Shown: positions 1 to 8,855 of the stretch, piece by piece | How the letters are laid out: every line of letters starts with the position of its first letter | Position numbering within the stretch: position 1 is the stretch's first letter | Assembly: GCA_021740905.1 (NCBI GenBank) | Contig: JAIOYV010000059.1 | Location: forward strand, 1 to 42,576 | Direction of reading: 5' to 3' | Source: Bacteroidales bacterium | GTDB lineage: Bacteria; Bacteroidota; Bacteroidia; Bacteroidales; M50B96 | DNA: 42,576 nucleotides | Position numbers and translations under genes: made by a program | Notes under the pieces: model-generated | Told to the model about the DNA's origin: nothing | Seen by the model: the letters and a program-made list of their open reading frames with translations, nothing else | Database searches by the model: none

Positions 1-197
1 ATGAATAGCCATGTACGCAGTGCATGGTTACTGGACAATACGATGATAGAACCCGGAAAGGGTTCAACTATTGTTTTTCATTAGTGATTCCCAATAATAC
101 TATCAACCAGCCCCTTACAAAACACTGTCATTGGTAACGAAGTGAGGAATTTGTTTGTGGTTGGTGAGTGCTTTTATTGGAAACGTTAAATGTATGA

Positions 198-791
198 TCA
201 CCCAATCTTCGACACCTTCCCATCTTCCAACTTATACTTCTTCATGCTTTCGGGACATTGGGCTATTCCTTCCTCGTTAAAATGGAGGCGCTGTCCATAT
301 TCGCTCATCCAGCCCAATTGTTTGGCTGGGTTGCCCACCACCAAAGCATAAGCGGGCACTTCTTTAGTGACAACCGCACCAGCACCAATAAAAGCAAATT
401 CGCCAATGTCGTGGCCACACACAATGGTGGCGTTAGCTCCGATGGAAGCCCCTCTTTTTACCAGGGTGCGCTCGTATTGCCCCCGTCGGATCACAGCACT
501 TCGCGGGTTCGACACATTCGTGAAAACCATGGATGGCCCCAGAAAAACATCCTCCTCGCATATTACCCCTGTGTAAATCGACACATTGTTCTGCACCTTG
601 CAATTATCGCCTAAAATTACTTCAGGCGAAACCACCACATTCTGGCCAATGTTGCATTTCTCGCCCAATTTGCAATTCGACATGATATGTGAAAAATGCC
701 ATATTTTAGTCTCTTCCCCTATTTCGCAACCTTCGTCAATTACAGCGGTTTCGTGGGCATAGTAGCCAAGTGTGGATGTATTCTCTTTCAT
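198..791 (-). CDS. Left-handed beta-helix N-acetyltransferase, WbpD/WlbB type
   Basis: This 197-residue protein is built almost entirely of hexapeptide repeats ([LIV]-G-x4), for example [20 protein letters not shown] and the following [20 protein letters not shown], which form a left-handed beta-helix acyltransferase. The core stretch [16 protein letters not shown], followed by a charged segment and [14 protein letters not shown], matches what I recall of the WbpD/WlbB family. These enzymes use acetyl-CoA to N-acetylate UDP-2-acetamido-3-amino-2,3-dideoxy-glucuronate or a related 3-/4-amino sugar for O-antigen or capsule, in the cytoplasm. Length is usual for the family. The ATG at 791 is the only good start, and a promoter-like element lies just upstream. 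It stands alone on the minus strand, divergent from the beta-helix gene; no other sugar-pathway gene is in view, so the exact sugar substrate is inferred only to class. Confidence 0.85.
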   Translation of the reverse strand: MKENTSTLGYYAHETAVIDEGCEIGEETKIWHFSHIMSNCKLGEKCNIGQNVVVSPEVILGDNCKVQNNVSIYTGVICEEDVFLGPSMVFTNVSNPRSAVIRRGQYERTLVKRGASIGANATIVCGHDIGEFAFIGAGAVVTKEVPAYALVVGNPAKQLGWMSEYGQRLHFNEEGIAQCPESMKKYKLEDGKVSKIG

Positions 792-816
792 AGTTTTGAT
801 TTATTTGAATTTGAAA

Positions 817-853
817 CAAAAATAGAAAAAAGATTGAAGGGTGGATTATCAAA
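817..853 (-). promoter_or_regulatory. Candidate Bacteroidota sigma-A promoter for the acetyltransferase
   Basis: On the minus strand TATTTTTG (817-824 on plus, read as its complement) matches the Bacteroidota -7 box TAnnTTTG exactly. A TTTG (850-853) lies 25 bases upstream, slightly farther than the usual 17-23. The start codon at 791 is about 25 bases downstream. It is part of a divergent pair with the element at 861-892. Confidence 0.45.
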
Positions 854-860
854 TCCACAA

Positions 861-892
861 TTTGCATCTCCCCATCCTCTTGCCTATTTTTG
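861..892 (+). promoter_or_regulatory. Bacteroidota sigma-A promoter for the beta-helix gene
   Basis: TTTG at 861-864, a 20-base spacer and TATTTTTG at 885-892 match the TTTG-N19/20-TAnnTTTG consensus without a mismatch. The ATG at 914 follows 21 bases later. Its presence argues against a translation start at the in-frame TTG at 890, which lies inside the -7 box. Confidence 0.65.
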
Positions 893-913
893 AGACTTAA
901 AAATTTTAAAATT

Positions 914-3900
914 ATGATTAAGCAATATTTTCATTCAATTATTCTAGTCCTGCTTTTCACAGGAGCCGTTCAACAGGTTTCAGCACAGGCATTGTCGGGT
1001 AGCTACAGCATCGATGCAAGCGGCGCAGGGAATTATACAAGTTTTGGGGCAGCGGTTTCTGCACTAACCACCAATGGTATAAATGGAGCTGTGACATTTC
1101 TGGTTGAACCCGGAACTTACAACGAACAGATAAGTATCTCAGCCATTTCAGGGGCTTCGGCAATCAATACAATTCAATTTATTGGAAATGCTTCGGATAG
1201 TTTGTCGGTGGTGCTGTCATATAACCAGACTGCTTTTGCATCGAACTATGTGGTGCATCTCGATGGGGCGGACTATGTCAGTTTTCAGAAGATGACCATC
1301 CAATCGAACGGTTTTATTTACAACCGGGTGGTGGTTCTCGAAAACCAGGCTGATTACAACATTTTCTCACATTGCCATATTGTGGGACAGCCCGCTACGA
1401 GCTATTACACCGACAATGCAGTGATATATTCAGAAAACACACGCGATCAACACAACCAATTTCTAAACAATAGCATTCTTAATGGTTCTTATGGAATTTA
1501 CCTTTTCTCGACCAGTATTAATGATGAATACAACAATCACATCCATGGCAATTTCCTGTCTGGATTTTTTGCCTATGGGATAAAAATGGAATACCAGTAT
1601 GCTGCCGAAGTTACCAATAATGTGCTGGTAAGTGCAAGCCAGTGTTACAGTTATTTGTACGGAGTGTATCTTCGATATGCCGATGGCCCCACCAAAATTA
1701 CGGGCAACAAAATCGAAGTACGGGGATCGGACGATATCCGGGGAATTACCACCCAATACTGCAACGGGACAACATTAAACCCGGTATTGATTGCCAATAA
1801 TTTTGTGATGGAAACCGGGTCGAGCACCAACAATTCGTGGGGTATGTTTATTTATCATGGCTTGCACCAGCATGTTTACCATAATTCGGTATGGGTTTCG
1901 AGCGGGAGCGCATCGGGGAGCCGGGGCATGTATTTTACGACGTATGGCAGCACCTCGACAGGCTATACTAAAATCAAAAACAACATTGTGGTAAACACTG
2001 CCGGAGGGCCAGCCATCCATACTTCCTACAGTGCTTATACCAATAATCTGATCGCGGAATGTGACTACAACAACTGGTACACAACAGGCACATACATCGG
2101 GAAATACAAAGACATTGGCGAAACCAGCTTGGCCGATTGGCAGACCGAAACCATGTGGGATGCCTACTCATTCAACCTTGATCCATTGTTTGTCGATACA
2201 ACCAATTTGCACATTGGCAACCTGGCTTTGAATGGAACCGGAACACCTCTCGCTGAAGTTGCTTTTGACATTGACGGTGAAGCCCGCGATTCTATCAATC
2301 CCGACATTGGTGCCGATGAGTTTGGATTGCCAGGCCCGATGAACGGTTCATACCTTGTTGACCTGAATGGCTCAGGTGATTTTCTATCTTTTACAGATGT
2401 AATAAATAGCCTTGAATTTTTGGGGATCGACGGGTCGGTTGTTTTCAACATCCTACCGGGAACTTATCTTGAAAAGCCTGTTATCACTGAAATATCGGGA
2501 GCCTCCGGAATAAATACAATTTGCTTTCAATCGGCCAATGGCGATAGCAGCTCTGTTATTTTGTCCAATGATATTTATTCCAGTTGTCAAAACTATACCT
2601 TGTATCTTAATGGCGCCGATCATATTATTTTTAAGAACATTACCATCGCTACAAATGTGGTCGGGACTTATTGCCGCCTCGTGGGGATCGACGATGGTGC
2701 CACACATATCTCTTTTGAAAATTGTATTTTTCAGGGCGTTGCCTACTATAGCAACAGCACTGAATTTAGCCTGGTATTTTCCGATACCGGCAACGATGAT
2801 TATTGTTCTTTCATCAACAACCGGTTTTCGGGTGGGAGCAATAGCCTTTATCTGAAGGGAAGTTCAGAATTTAATCCTGAAGTTGGTTTGCAGGTTATTG
2901 GCAACGAGTTTTTAGATTTCTCTTATCGGGGCATCCTTACACAATACCAGGAAAATTCACTCATCGAAGGGAACACCATCGTGTCGAATCCTGCCACCAG
3001 CACATATAGTTATGTATATGGAATTTATGCCACATTCTGGACAGGATCGAACCGGATTACCCGAAACACAATTAAGGTGACCGGCTACGATAAAAACCAC
3101 GGTCTTTTTCTGAACTATTGCGATGGCGTTTCGGGCTCGCCGGTAGTGGTCGACAACAATATGTTTTCACTTACAGGCCCATCAACCAGTTCATGTTATG
3201 GCATCTATTCCTTTAGTGGCAATCATCAGCAAATCTATTTCAACTCTGTGTTGCTTGCCTGTGGAAATTCGGGTTCGGCAGCTTTTTATGCTACGGCTTT
3301 GAGCAATGGCACCTATCAAAATATCGATATCCAGAATAACATTTTCGCCAATATTAATGGGGGATATGCCAGCTACATCAACAACACAGCCCTGACAGCC
3401 GGGTACATATCCTCGTGCGATTACAACAACTATTACAACACCGGCGGCATCATGGCCAAGTTTGGGAATTTCGATGCCGCCGACCTGGCAGCATGGCAAT
3501 TGATGAGCGGTTGGGGCAGCCATTCTGTTGAAGGCAACCCCTTGTTTGTGGCCGATACTGTTCTGCATATCCAGGCTGGAAGCCCAGCAATTGCAGGTGG
3601 GAATTATCTTGCCGGTTATGCTTTTGATATTGATGGTGAACTTCGCGACACAGTTTCCCCCTGCATTGGTGCCGACGAATTTATTGTACCTGTTGCAGAA
3701 GCTGATACCCATCTTGTCGCCCTGCCATTAGGTTGGGGCATTTTTTCTACTTATATCAATCCTTTTGAAGCTATGTTGGATTCAGTTTTTGCGCCTGTGT
3801 CCTCCGAGGTTTCAATTGTGAAAAATGGAAACGGAAATGTTTTCTGGCCTCAGTATGGGGTCAACGCGATCGGCAACCTGGTTTTGGGTGAGGGCTATCA

Positions 3901-4198
3901 ATCGAAAATGAACCAGGCTCTTTTGTTGCCGGTAATTGGCAATGCAGCCGTCCCTGAAAATGTGATCATTCCGGTTCCACAGGGATGGAGCATAATCGGC
4001 TATTTGCGAAAAACCCCTGCGGCTTTAACAACCATGTTATCTTCTATAAATTCGGAAATTATTATTATGAAAGATGGCGATGGTTCGATTTACTGGCCTC
4101 TGTATGGTATAAATTTGATTGGGGACTTGCAGCCAGGGAAAGGCTATCAGGTGAAACTGGCAAACCCGGCGAATCTTACCTATCCGGCCAATCTTTGA
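914..4198 (+). CDS. Secreted protein with two right-handed beta-helix halves and tandem C-terminal GW/YWP modules
   Basis: I set the start at ATG 914 (1094 residues); the upstream TTG at 890 is inside a promoter. Residues 1-25 are a signal peptide ending VQQVSAQ. Two homologous halves follow. The first opens with GSYSIDASGAGNYTSF; the second, from about residue 476, opens with GSYLVDLNGSGDFLSF. Each continues through NGxxGxVxFxxxPGTY and then many N- and G-rich turns typical of pectate-lyase-like parallel beta-helices (NosD/beta_helix class). Each half ends in the motif AFDIDGExRDxxxPxIGADEF. From about residue 936 there are two tandem modules of about 75 residues with GW, then VxWPxYGxN, then GxGYQ.K. 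No canonical T9SS sorting domain is visible. It is probably a cell-surface or extracellular protein; binding to glycans is a guess. The tail is shared with the gene at 31482-32927. Confidence 0.75.
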   Translation: MIKQYFHSIILVLLFTGAVQQVSAQALSGSYSIDASGAGNYTSFGAAVSALTTNGINGAVTFLVEPGTYNEQISISAISGASAINTIQFIGNASDSLSVVLSYNQTAFASNYVVHLDGADYVSFQKMTIQSNGFIYNRVVVLENQADYNIFSHCHIVGQPATSYYTDNAVIYSENTRDQHNQFLNNSILNGSYGIYLFSTSINDEYNNHIHGNFLSGFFAYGIKMEYQYAAEVTNNVLVSASQCYSYLYGVYLRYADGPTKITGNKIEVRGSDDIRGITTQYCNGTTLNPVLIANNFVMETGSSTNNSWGMFIYHGLHQHVYHNSVWVSSGSASGSRGMYFTTYGSTSTGYTKIKNNIVVNTAGGPAIHTSYSAYTNNLIAECDYNNWYTTGTYIGKYKDIGETSLADWQTETMWDAYSFNLDPLFVDTTNLHIGNLALNGTGTPLAEVAFDIDGEARDSINPDIGADEFGLPGPMNGSYLVDLNGSGDFLSFTDVINSLEFLGIDGSVVFNILPGTYLEKPVITEISGASGINTICFQSANGDSSSVILSNDIYSSCQNYTLYLNGADHIIFKNITIATNVVGTYCRLVGIDDGATHISFENCIFQGVAYYSNSTEFSLVFSDTGNDDYCSFINNRFSGGSNSLYLKGSSEFNPEVGLQVIGNEFLDFSYRGILTQYQENSLIEGNTIVSNPATSTYSYVYGIYATFWTGSNRITRNTIKVTGYDKNHGLFLNYCDGVSGSPVVVDNNMFSLTGPSTSSCYGIYSFSGNHQQIYFNSVLLACGNSGSAAFYATALSNGTYQNIDIQNNIFANINGGYASYINNTALTAGYISSCDYNNYYNTGGIMAKFGNFDAADLAAWQLMSGWGSHSVEGNPLFVADTVLHIQAGSPAIAGGNYLAGYAFDIDGELRDTVSPCIGADEFIVPVAEADTHLVALPLGWGIFSTYINPFEAMLDSVFAPVSSEVSIVKNGNGNVFWPQYGVNAIGNLVLGEGYQSKMNQALLLPVIGNAAVPENVIIPVPQGWSIIGYLRKTPAALTTMLSSINSEIIIMKDGDGSIYWPLYGINLIGDLQPGKGYQVKLANPANLTYPANL

Positions 4199-4557
4199 CG
4201 AGGGTTGATTGATTTAAGGTTACCGATTTTTGAAATGCGATTTTGTATGACGAAACACAAATCAAAAATCTTATATTGTTGATCTTAAATCTGAAATCAT
4301 TTTTTGAATGTTCTTATTCTTTGGGGAGAACTCTTTTATCTTTACGCTTGCAATAACAAGGTCGGATTGGGATGCCTGATAGTAAACCCTATCAGATTAT
4401 TGCAAAAATTGAACTTCTGAAAGCTCCCTGCCTATTTGCTGAACACCTTTAAGGATACGTTTAGTTTGAACAGGTGATGGTTTTTTGATCCCAATTTCAA
4501 ATTGAATATGTATCTTTCGGGCTGATTTTTAACATGGATTAAAAAAACGAATTCCTT
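4199..4557. other. Intergenic region, AT-rich, with a weak promoter candidate
   Basis: These 359 bases hold no credible gene and no strong hairpin. The only signal seen is a possible promoter for the downstream membrane protein: TTTG at 4484-4487, a 23-base spacer and TATCTTTC at 4511-4518, one base off the TAnnTTTG box, 39 bases before the ATG at 4558. Confidence 0.35.
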
Positions 4558-7002
4558 ATGAAGTCTTTTGATTACAAGTCGATACTGCCTTATGTTACAG
4601 CCATTGTGCTATTTGCCATTGTTTCACTGGCTTATTTTTCACCTCCCATCCTCGAAGGGAAAAAACTAAAGATGCACGATGTGACCACCGGGCAGGCCAT
4701 GCAAAAAGAAATCAGCGATTTCCGCGATGCTACCGGCGAAGAAGCCTTGTGGACAAATTCCATGTTTTCGGGCATGCCGGCATTTCAGATTTCGGTTAAG
4801 TATTTTGCGGGCTTCCTGTCAAACGTACGATCGGTATTTGAACTTTGGTTACCCGAACCTGCAGGACTTCTTATGTTGTACATGATCGGTTTTTACATCC
4901 TGCTGCTTGTGCTGGGGGTGAATCCCTGGTTGGCCATTCCGGGGGCAATGGCCTTTGGCTTTTCATCCTATTATCTGGTGATAATTGCCGCTGGGCATAT
5001 CTGGAAAGTCCGGACCATTGCCTTTTTCGCCCCAACCCTGGCGGGTATCTTGCTCACTTTGCGTGGCGAATACATCCGGGGGGGTGTGCTCACGGCACTT
5101 TTTCTTACCTTTCAGATTTTCTCCAACCACATCCAAATGACCTATTATTTCCTCATTATGGTAGGCCTCATATTCATTTTTGAATTCTACCACCGGATAA
5201 AAGAAAAAGAACTTCCCTTCTTTTTCAAAGCTGTCGGGGTGGTTGCCATTGCCGGAATTATTGCCCTTGGGGTAAATATTACGAATATCTGGTCGACCTA
5301 CGAATATGGAAAATATACCATCCGGGGCGCATCGGAACTCACTTTCGATAAAGAAGATCAAACCTCCGGCCTCGACCGTAGCTATGTCACAGGATGGAGT
5401 TATGGCATTGGCGAAAGTTGGTCGTTCCTGATCCCCAATGCAAAAGGCGGGGCAAGTGCTCTGCTGGGCAACAGCAAGGCAGCCATGGAGAAAGTGGATC
5501 CGGCTTTCCGCGAAAATATTGGCAACGGCCACTCGCACTATTGGGGCGACCAGCCCGGAACATCGGGTCCGGTGTACATGGGGGCCATCATCGTTTTTCT
5601 TTTTGTTCTGGGGATGCTACTCCTTACATGGCGCTACAAATGGGCCTTGTTTTTAGCCGCCGTGTTGGTAATCATGCTTTCGTGGGGGAAAAACCTGATG
5701 TGGTTTACCAATCTTTTCCTGGACTATTTCCCACTGTATAATAAGTTCCGCTCGGTGTCATCCATTTTGGTGATAGCCGAATTTGTTTTCCCACTGCTTG
5801 CATTTATGATGTTGAAGAAAATCTGGGACGACCCCGAAATCATCAGCAAAAAGAAAAAGGAATTTTTCATTGCTTTTGGTCTGACTGGAGGGATTGCCCT
5901 TGTGTTCTATATCCTTCCTAAAGTATTTTTTAGTTTTATCAATGTCGAAGAAAGCTCTCAGTTCGATACTTACATTATGAAGAATGCCGGCAGCGAGGGG
6001 CAGATCATGAAATACATCGAAAACCTGGAGGCGGCACGTGTTGCCATTTTCAAGGCAGATGCCCTCCGCAGCTTTTTCTTTATTTTGATTACGGCTGCCT
6101 TGCTCTGGTTCTTCTCGACAAAAAAAGTCAGCAAGACTTTGCTTGTGGTTGGGCTCACCCTTTTTATTGTTTTGGATATGGCAACCATCGACAAGCGCTA
6201 TTTGGGAACCGATAATTTTGTTTCGAAAAAGGCTGCCGAAGTCCCTGTAAAGGCGACCCAAGCCGATCTTCTAATATTGAAAGATACCGACCCCAACTAC
6301 CGGGTGATGAACACCACCGTAAGTACTTTCAACGATGCGACTACTTCCTATTTTCACAAGTCGATTGGGGGTTATCATGGTGCCAAACTGCAACGCTACC
6401 AGGACTTGATAGAGCACCATATTGCCAAAAACAACATGGATGTGCTGAACATGCTCAATACCAAATATTTTATTTATAAAGGAAAGAGTGGCGGCCCCGA
6501 AGTGCAAATAAACATGGAAGCCCTGGGCAATTGTTGGTTTGTCGATAATATTAAATGGGTCGAAAATGCCGATGAAGAGATAATGGCTTTGAATGATTTC
6601 GACCCGGCCACCATCGCCATTATCGACAAACGATTCGAAGGCACGTTGAAAGGCTTTAGCCCGGTGCCCGATTCGTTGTCCACCATCCAACAAACCGATT
6701 ACAAACCCAATCAACTAACTTACCAATCGAACTCTACGAAAGCTAGATTGGCTGTTTTCTCAGAAATATACTACCCATCCGGATGGAAGGTTTTCATCGA
6801 CAACGTGGAAGCAGATTATTTGAGGGTAAATTATGTATTAAGGGCTTTAAAAATCCCAGCCGGACAGCATGAGATTGTCTTTAAGTTCGAGCCAAAAACC
6901 TATTTTATAGGAGAAAAGATTTCGGTGGCAAGTAGCATCCTTCTCGCTCTTGTGTTGATATTTGGGATTTTTAGCGAGTACAAGCGAATGAAAAAAGAAT
7001 AA
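4558..7002 (+). CDS. YfhO-family multi-pass membrane protein
   Basis: The protein has 814 residues. A first membrane segment at about 12-28 is followed by a polar loop with the phrase MHDVTTGQAMQKEISDF, then about ten further hydrophobic segments to residue 420, another near 440-460 and one at about 510-560. A soluble domain follows, and a last membrane helix sits just before the charged C-terminus. The segment FSEIYYPSGWKVFIDNVEAD followed by NYVLRALKIPAGQHEIVFKF is the signature I associate with PF09586 (YfhO). That family is a relative of GT-C glycosyltransferases; B. subtilis YfhO is linked to lipoteichoic acid glycosylation. In Bacteroidota the substrate is unknown, and a role in transferring lipid-linked sugars at the inner membrane is inference. 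The length is normal for the family. It appears to be a single-gene unit. Confidence 0.85.
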   Translation: MKSFDYKSILPYVTAIVLFAIVSLAYFSPPILEGKKLKMHDVTTGQAMQKEISDFRDATGEEALWTNSMFSGMPAFQISVKYFAGFLSNVRSVFELWLPEPAGLLMLYMIGFYILLLVLGVNPWLAIPGAMAFGFSSYYLVIIAAGHIWKVRTIAFFAPTLAGILLTLRGEYIRGGVLTALFLTFQIFSNHIQMTYYFLIMVGLIFIFEFYHRIKEKELPFFFKAVGVVAIAGIIALGVNITNIWSTYEYGKYTIRGASELTFDKEDQTSGLDRSYVTGWSYGIGESWSFLIPNAKGGASALLGNSKAAMEKVDPAFRENIGNGHSHYWGDQPGTSGPVYMGAIIVFLFVLGMLLLTWRYKWALFLAAVLVIMLSWGKNLMWFTNLFLDYFPLYNKFRSVSSILVIAEFVFPLLAFMMLKKIWDDPEIISKKKKEFFIAFGLTGGIALVFYILPKVFFSFINVEESSQFDTYIMKNAGSEGQIMKYIENLEAARVAIFKADALRSFFFILITAALLWFFSTKKVSKTLLVVGLTLFIVLDMATIDKRYLGTDNFVSKKAAEVPVKATQADLLILKDTDPNYRVMNTTVSTFNDATTSYFHKSIGGYHGAKLQRYQDLIEHHIAKNNMDVLNMLNTKYFIYKGKSGGPEVQINMEALGNCWFVDNIKWVENADEEIMALNDFDPATIAIIDKRFEGTLKGFSPVPDSLSTIQQTDYKPNQLTYQSNSTKARLAVFSEIYYPSGWKVFIDNVEADYLRVNYVLRALKIPAGQHEIVFKFEPKTYFIGEKISVASSILLALVLIFGIFSEYKRMKKE

Positions 7003-7398
7003 ATAGGAGTATTTCCCATTTCATATTTTTGTGTTTTCTCTGTGAAACTCTGTGCCTTCTTTGTGTAGCTCTGTGGTATAGCTAAAAAGTTATTTCACAG
7101 AGGACCACAGAGGTAGCACAGAGTTTCACAGAGATTTGTAATTTCGTTTTGTGAATATTTTGTGTTTTTGCACCTGATTGGATAAAACGATGCTTGATTC
7201 TTGTCAGGAATGGCCACTCATTCCGACTTTCAGCTAGAAATGAACCTATAGAAAATGATTATTTTGCATCTTTTAACAGAGCGGTGTGCATACAAACTTC
7301 CCATTGCAGTGAACCATTTTGAGTCTTCTTAGTTTGTTTGTTAAAATGTTATTTCTTTTGATGATAAACAGCAAATACAAAATAACTCACAGCATAAA
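7003..7398. other. Intergenic region with large hairpin, no gene
   Basis: The region of 396 bases contains the long palindrome described separately (7037-7134) and a small hairpin GGAATG/CATTCC at 7207-7224. Near-matches to the -7 box occur upstream of 7399 (for example around 7345-7370), but none has the full TAnnTTTG form, so the start of the ean transcript cannot be placed. Confidence 0.4.
7037..7134. repeat. 98-base imperfect palindrome (CTGTG-rich intergenic repeat)
   Basis: Arms 7037-7055 and 7116-7134 are perfectly complementary over 19 bases. An inner pair, CTCTGTGGT (7069-7077) with ACCACAGAG (7104-7112), extends the stem. The transcript could fold into a long hairpin after the YfhO gene and act as a terminator. 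The CTGTG-rich wording resembles another intergenic element near 42245-42377, which points to a dispersed repeat family. Confidence 0.6.
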
Positions 7399-8682
7399 AT
7401 GAACATTATTTCAACAGATTCTTTGCGCACTTTTTTAGAGGCAGGACAGGGTATCGTAATTGATGTACGTCCTGTTGACGCATACAACGGATGGAAAATG
7501 CAAGGCGAAGCCCGTGGCGGACATATTAAAGGAGCCAAAAGCCTACCCCTAAAATGGACCAAATACATCGACTGGATCGAAATTGTCAGGTCCAAAGGGA
7601 TTCTTCCCGAAAATCCCATTGTTATTTATGGCTACACGGCAAGTGATGCAGAACAGGCAGCCAAGTTTTTTCAGACTGCGGGTTACACCAATATCAGCCT
7701 TTATAATTCTTTTGTCGATGAATGGGCCTTGAATCCAGAATTACCATTGGGGCATCTGGAGAGACATCAGAATCTGGTCTCTGCACAGTGGGTTAAATCC
7801 CTCATTTCGGGTGAAAAGCCACAGGGGTACAACAACCAAAAACATGTTCTTATCCATGCGCATTACCGCAACCGCGAGGCCTATTTGAGTGGACATATAC
7901 CGGGGGCAATCGACATGGACACCCTGGCTCTCGAAGCACCCGAAACATGGAACAGGCGTAGCCCCGAAGAACTAAAATTGGCTCTTGAACAACATGGGAT
8001 TACTGCAGACACTACGGTGGTTTTATATGGAAAATTCATGTACCCCAACAACGATGACCCGTTCCCGGGTAGTGCCGCCGGCGACATTGGGGCTATCCGG
8101 TGTGCTTTCATCATGATGTATGCAGGCGTGAAAGATGTACGGATTCTTAATGGTGGATTTCAATCGTGGGAAGATGCAGGTTTCGAAATAAGTACGGATG
8201 ATGTGCCTAAACAGCCGGTCGTGAATTTCGGGGTTTCCATTCCTCAATTACCCGAAATTGCAGTTGATATCCCCGAAGCAAAAGAAATGCTGGCTTCAAC
8301 CGATGCCGATCTGGTTTGTGTGCGGAGCTGGCCCGAATATATTGGCGAAGTAAGCGGCTACAATTACATCGAGAAGAAAGGTCGGATTCCCGGGGCTATT
8401 TTTGGAAACTGTGGGTCGGATGCCTATCACATGGAAAACTATCGCAACCTCGACCATACCACCCGCGAATTTCACGAGGTGGCTGAAATCTGGAAAGAAG
8501 TTGGTATTACCCCCGACAAGCACCTGGCTTTTTATTGCGGCACCGGTTGGCGTGGCAGCGAGGCCTTTTTTAATGCCTGGCTTATGGGCTGGCCCAGGGT
8601 TTCGGTTTTCGATGGGGGTTGGTTCGAATGGAGCAATGATCCAAAGAACCCTTATGAAACGGGAGTACCAAAAGGAAGTTAA
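7399..8682 (+). CDS. eanB: Multi-rhodanese sulfurtransferase, probable hercynine sulfurtransferase EanB
   Basis: The 427 residues hold three rhodanese-like domains at about 1-115, 135-275 and 290-420. The active-site loops of the first two lack cysteine (YGYTAS; YGKFMY), so they are structural. The third has a classical loop, FYCGTGWRGSEAF, with Cys380 preceded by Tyr379. This one-active-domain layout and the Tyr-Cys-Gly-Thr-Gly-Trp-Arg loop fit EanB of Chlorobium, as I remember it (catalytic Cys412 next to Tyr411). EanB uses a persulfide to put sulfur directly on the C2 of hercynine without oxygen. The next gene is an EgtD-type histidine methyltransferase that would make hercynine, which strongly supports the call. 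A thiosulfate or mercaptopyruvate sulfurtransferase is the alternative. ATG at 7399 is the first start; the protein is cytoplasmic, with no signal peptide. Confidence 0.75.
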   Translation: MNIISTDSLRTFLEAGQGIVIDVRPVDAYNGWKMQGEARGGHIKGAKSLPLKWTKYIDWIEIVRSKGILPENPIVIYGYTASDAEQAAKFFQTAGYTNISLYNSFVDEWALNPELPLGHLERHQNLVSAQWVKSLISGEKPQGYNNQKHVLIHAHYRNREAYLSGHIPGAIDMDTLALEAPETWNRRSPEELKLALEQHGITADTTVVLYGKFMYPNNDDPFPGSAAGDIGAIRCAFIMMYAGVKDVRILNGGFQSWEDAGFEISTDDVPKQPVVNFGVSIPQLPEIAVDIPEAKEMLASTDADLVCVRSWPEYIGEVSGYNYIEKKGRIPGAIFGNCGSDAYHMENYRNLDHTTREFHEVAEIWKEVGITPDKHLAFYCGTGWRGSEAFFNAWLMGWPRVSVFDGGWFEWSNDPKNPYETGVPKGS

Positions 8683-8709
8683 GATTAGGGGAAATAACAA
8701 TAGGGAGAG

Positions 8710-8778
8710 TTGGAGTGATGGAGTATTGGAGTAATGGAGAGCAGTAGTCGATTGTCACCCAATACTCCAACACTCCAA
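8710..8778. repeat. Inverted repeat between eanB and eanA
   Basis: Arms at 8710-8727 and 8761-8778 pair in 17 of 18 positions around a 33-base loop. The arms are themselves made of short GGAGT-type words, like the small dispersed repeats common between Bacteroidota genes. It could attenuate the message between eanB and eanA, but there is no T-run, so it is not a clear terminator. Confidence 0.5.
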
Positions 8779-8855
8779 ATTTTAGCAAATCCGGAATCAG
8801 TAATTTTTAAGAATAATGTAGATTTAGTTGTAGACCCCATTCAAACAGATATACC

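Noticed and set aside
1-84. A 27-codon open frame from the first base of the window with a small GAACCC/GGGTTC hairpin (49-65).
   Set aside because: Too short, no recognisable protein and possibly a truncated edge. The hairpin is a weak intergenic repeat; a tRNA T-arm was considered but no other tRNA part fits.
890-913. TTG at 890 as start of the beta-helix protein.
   Set aside because: It lies inside a perfect -7 promoter box, and the signal peptide begins properly at ATG 914.
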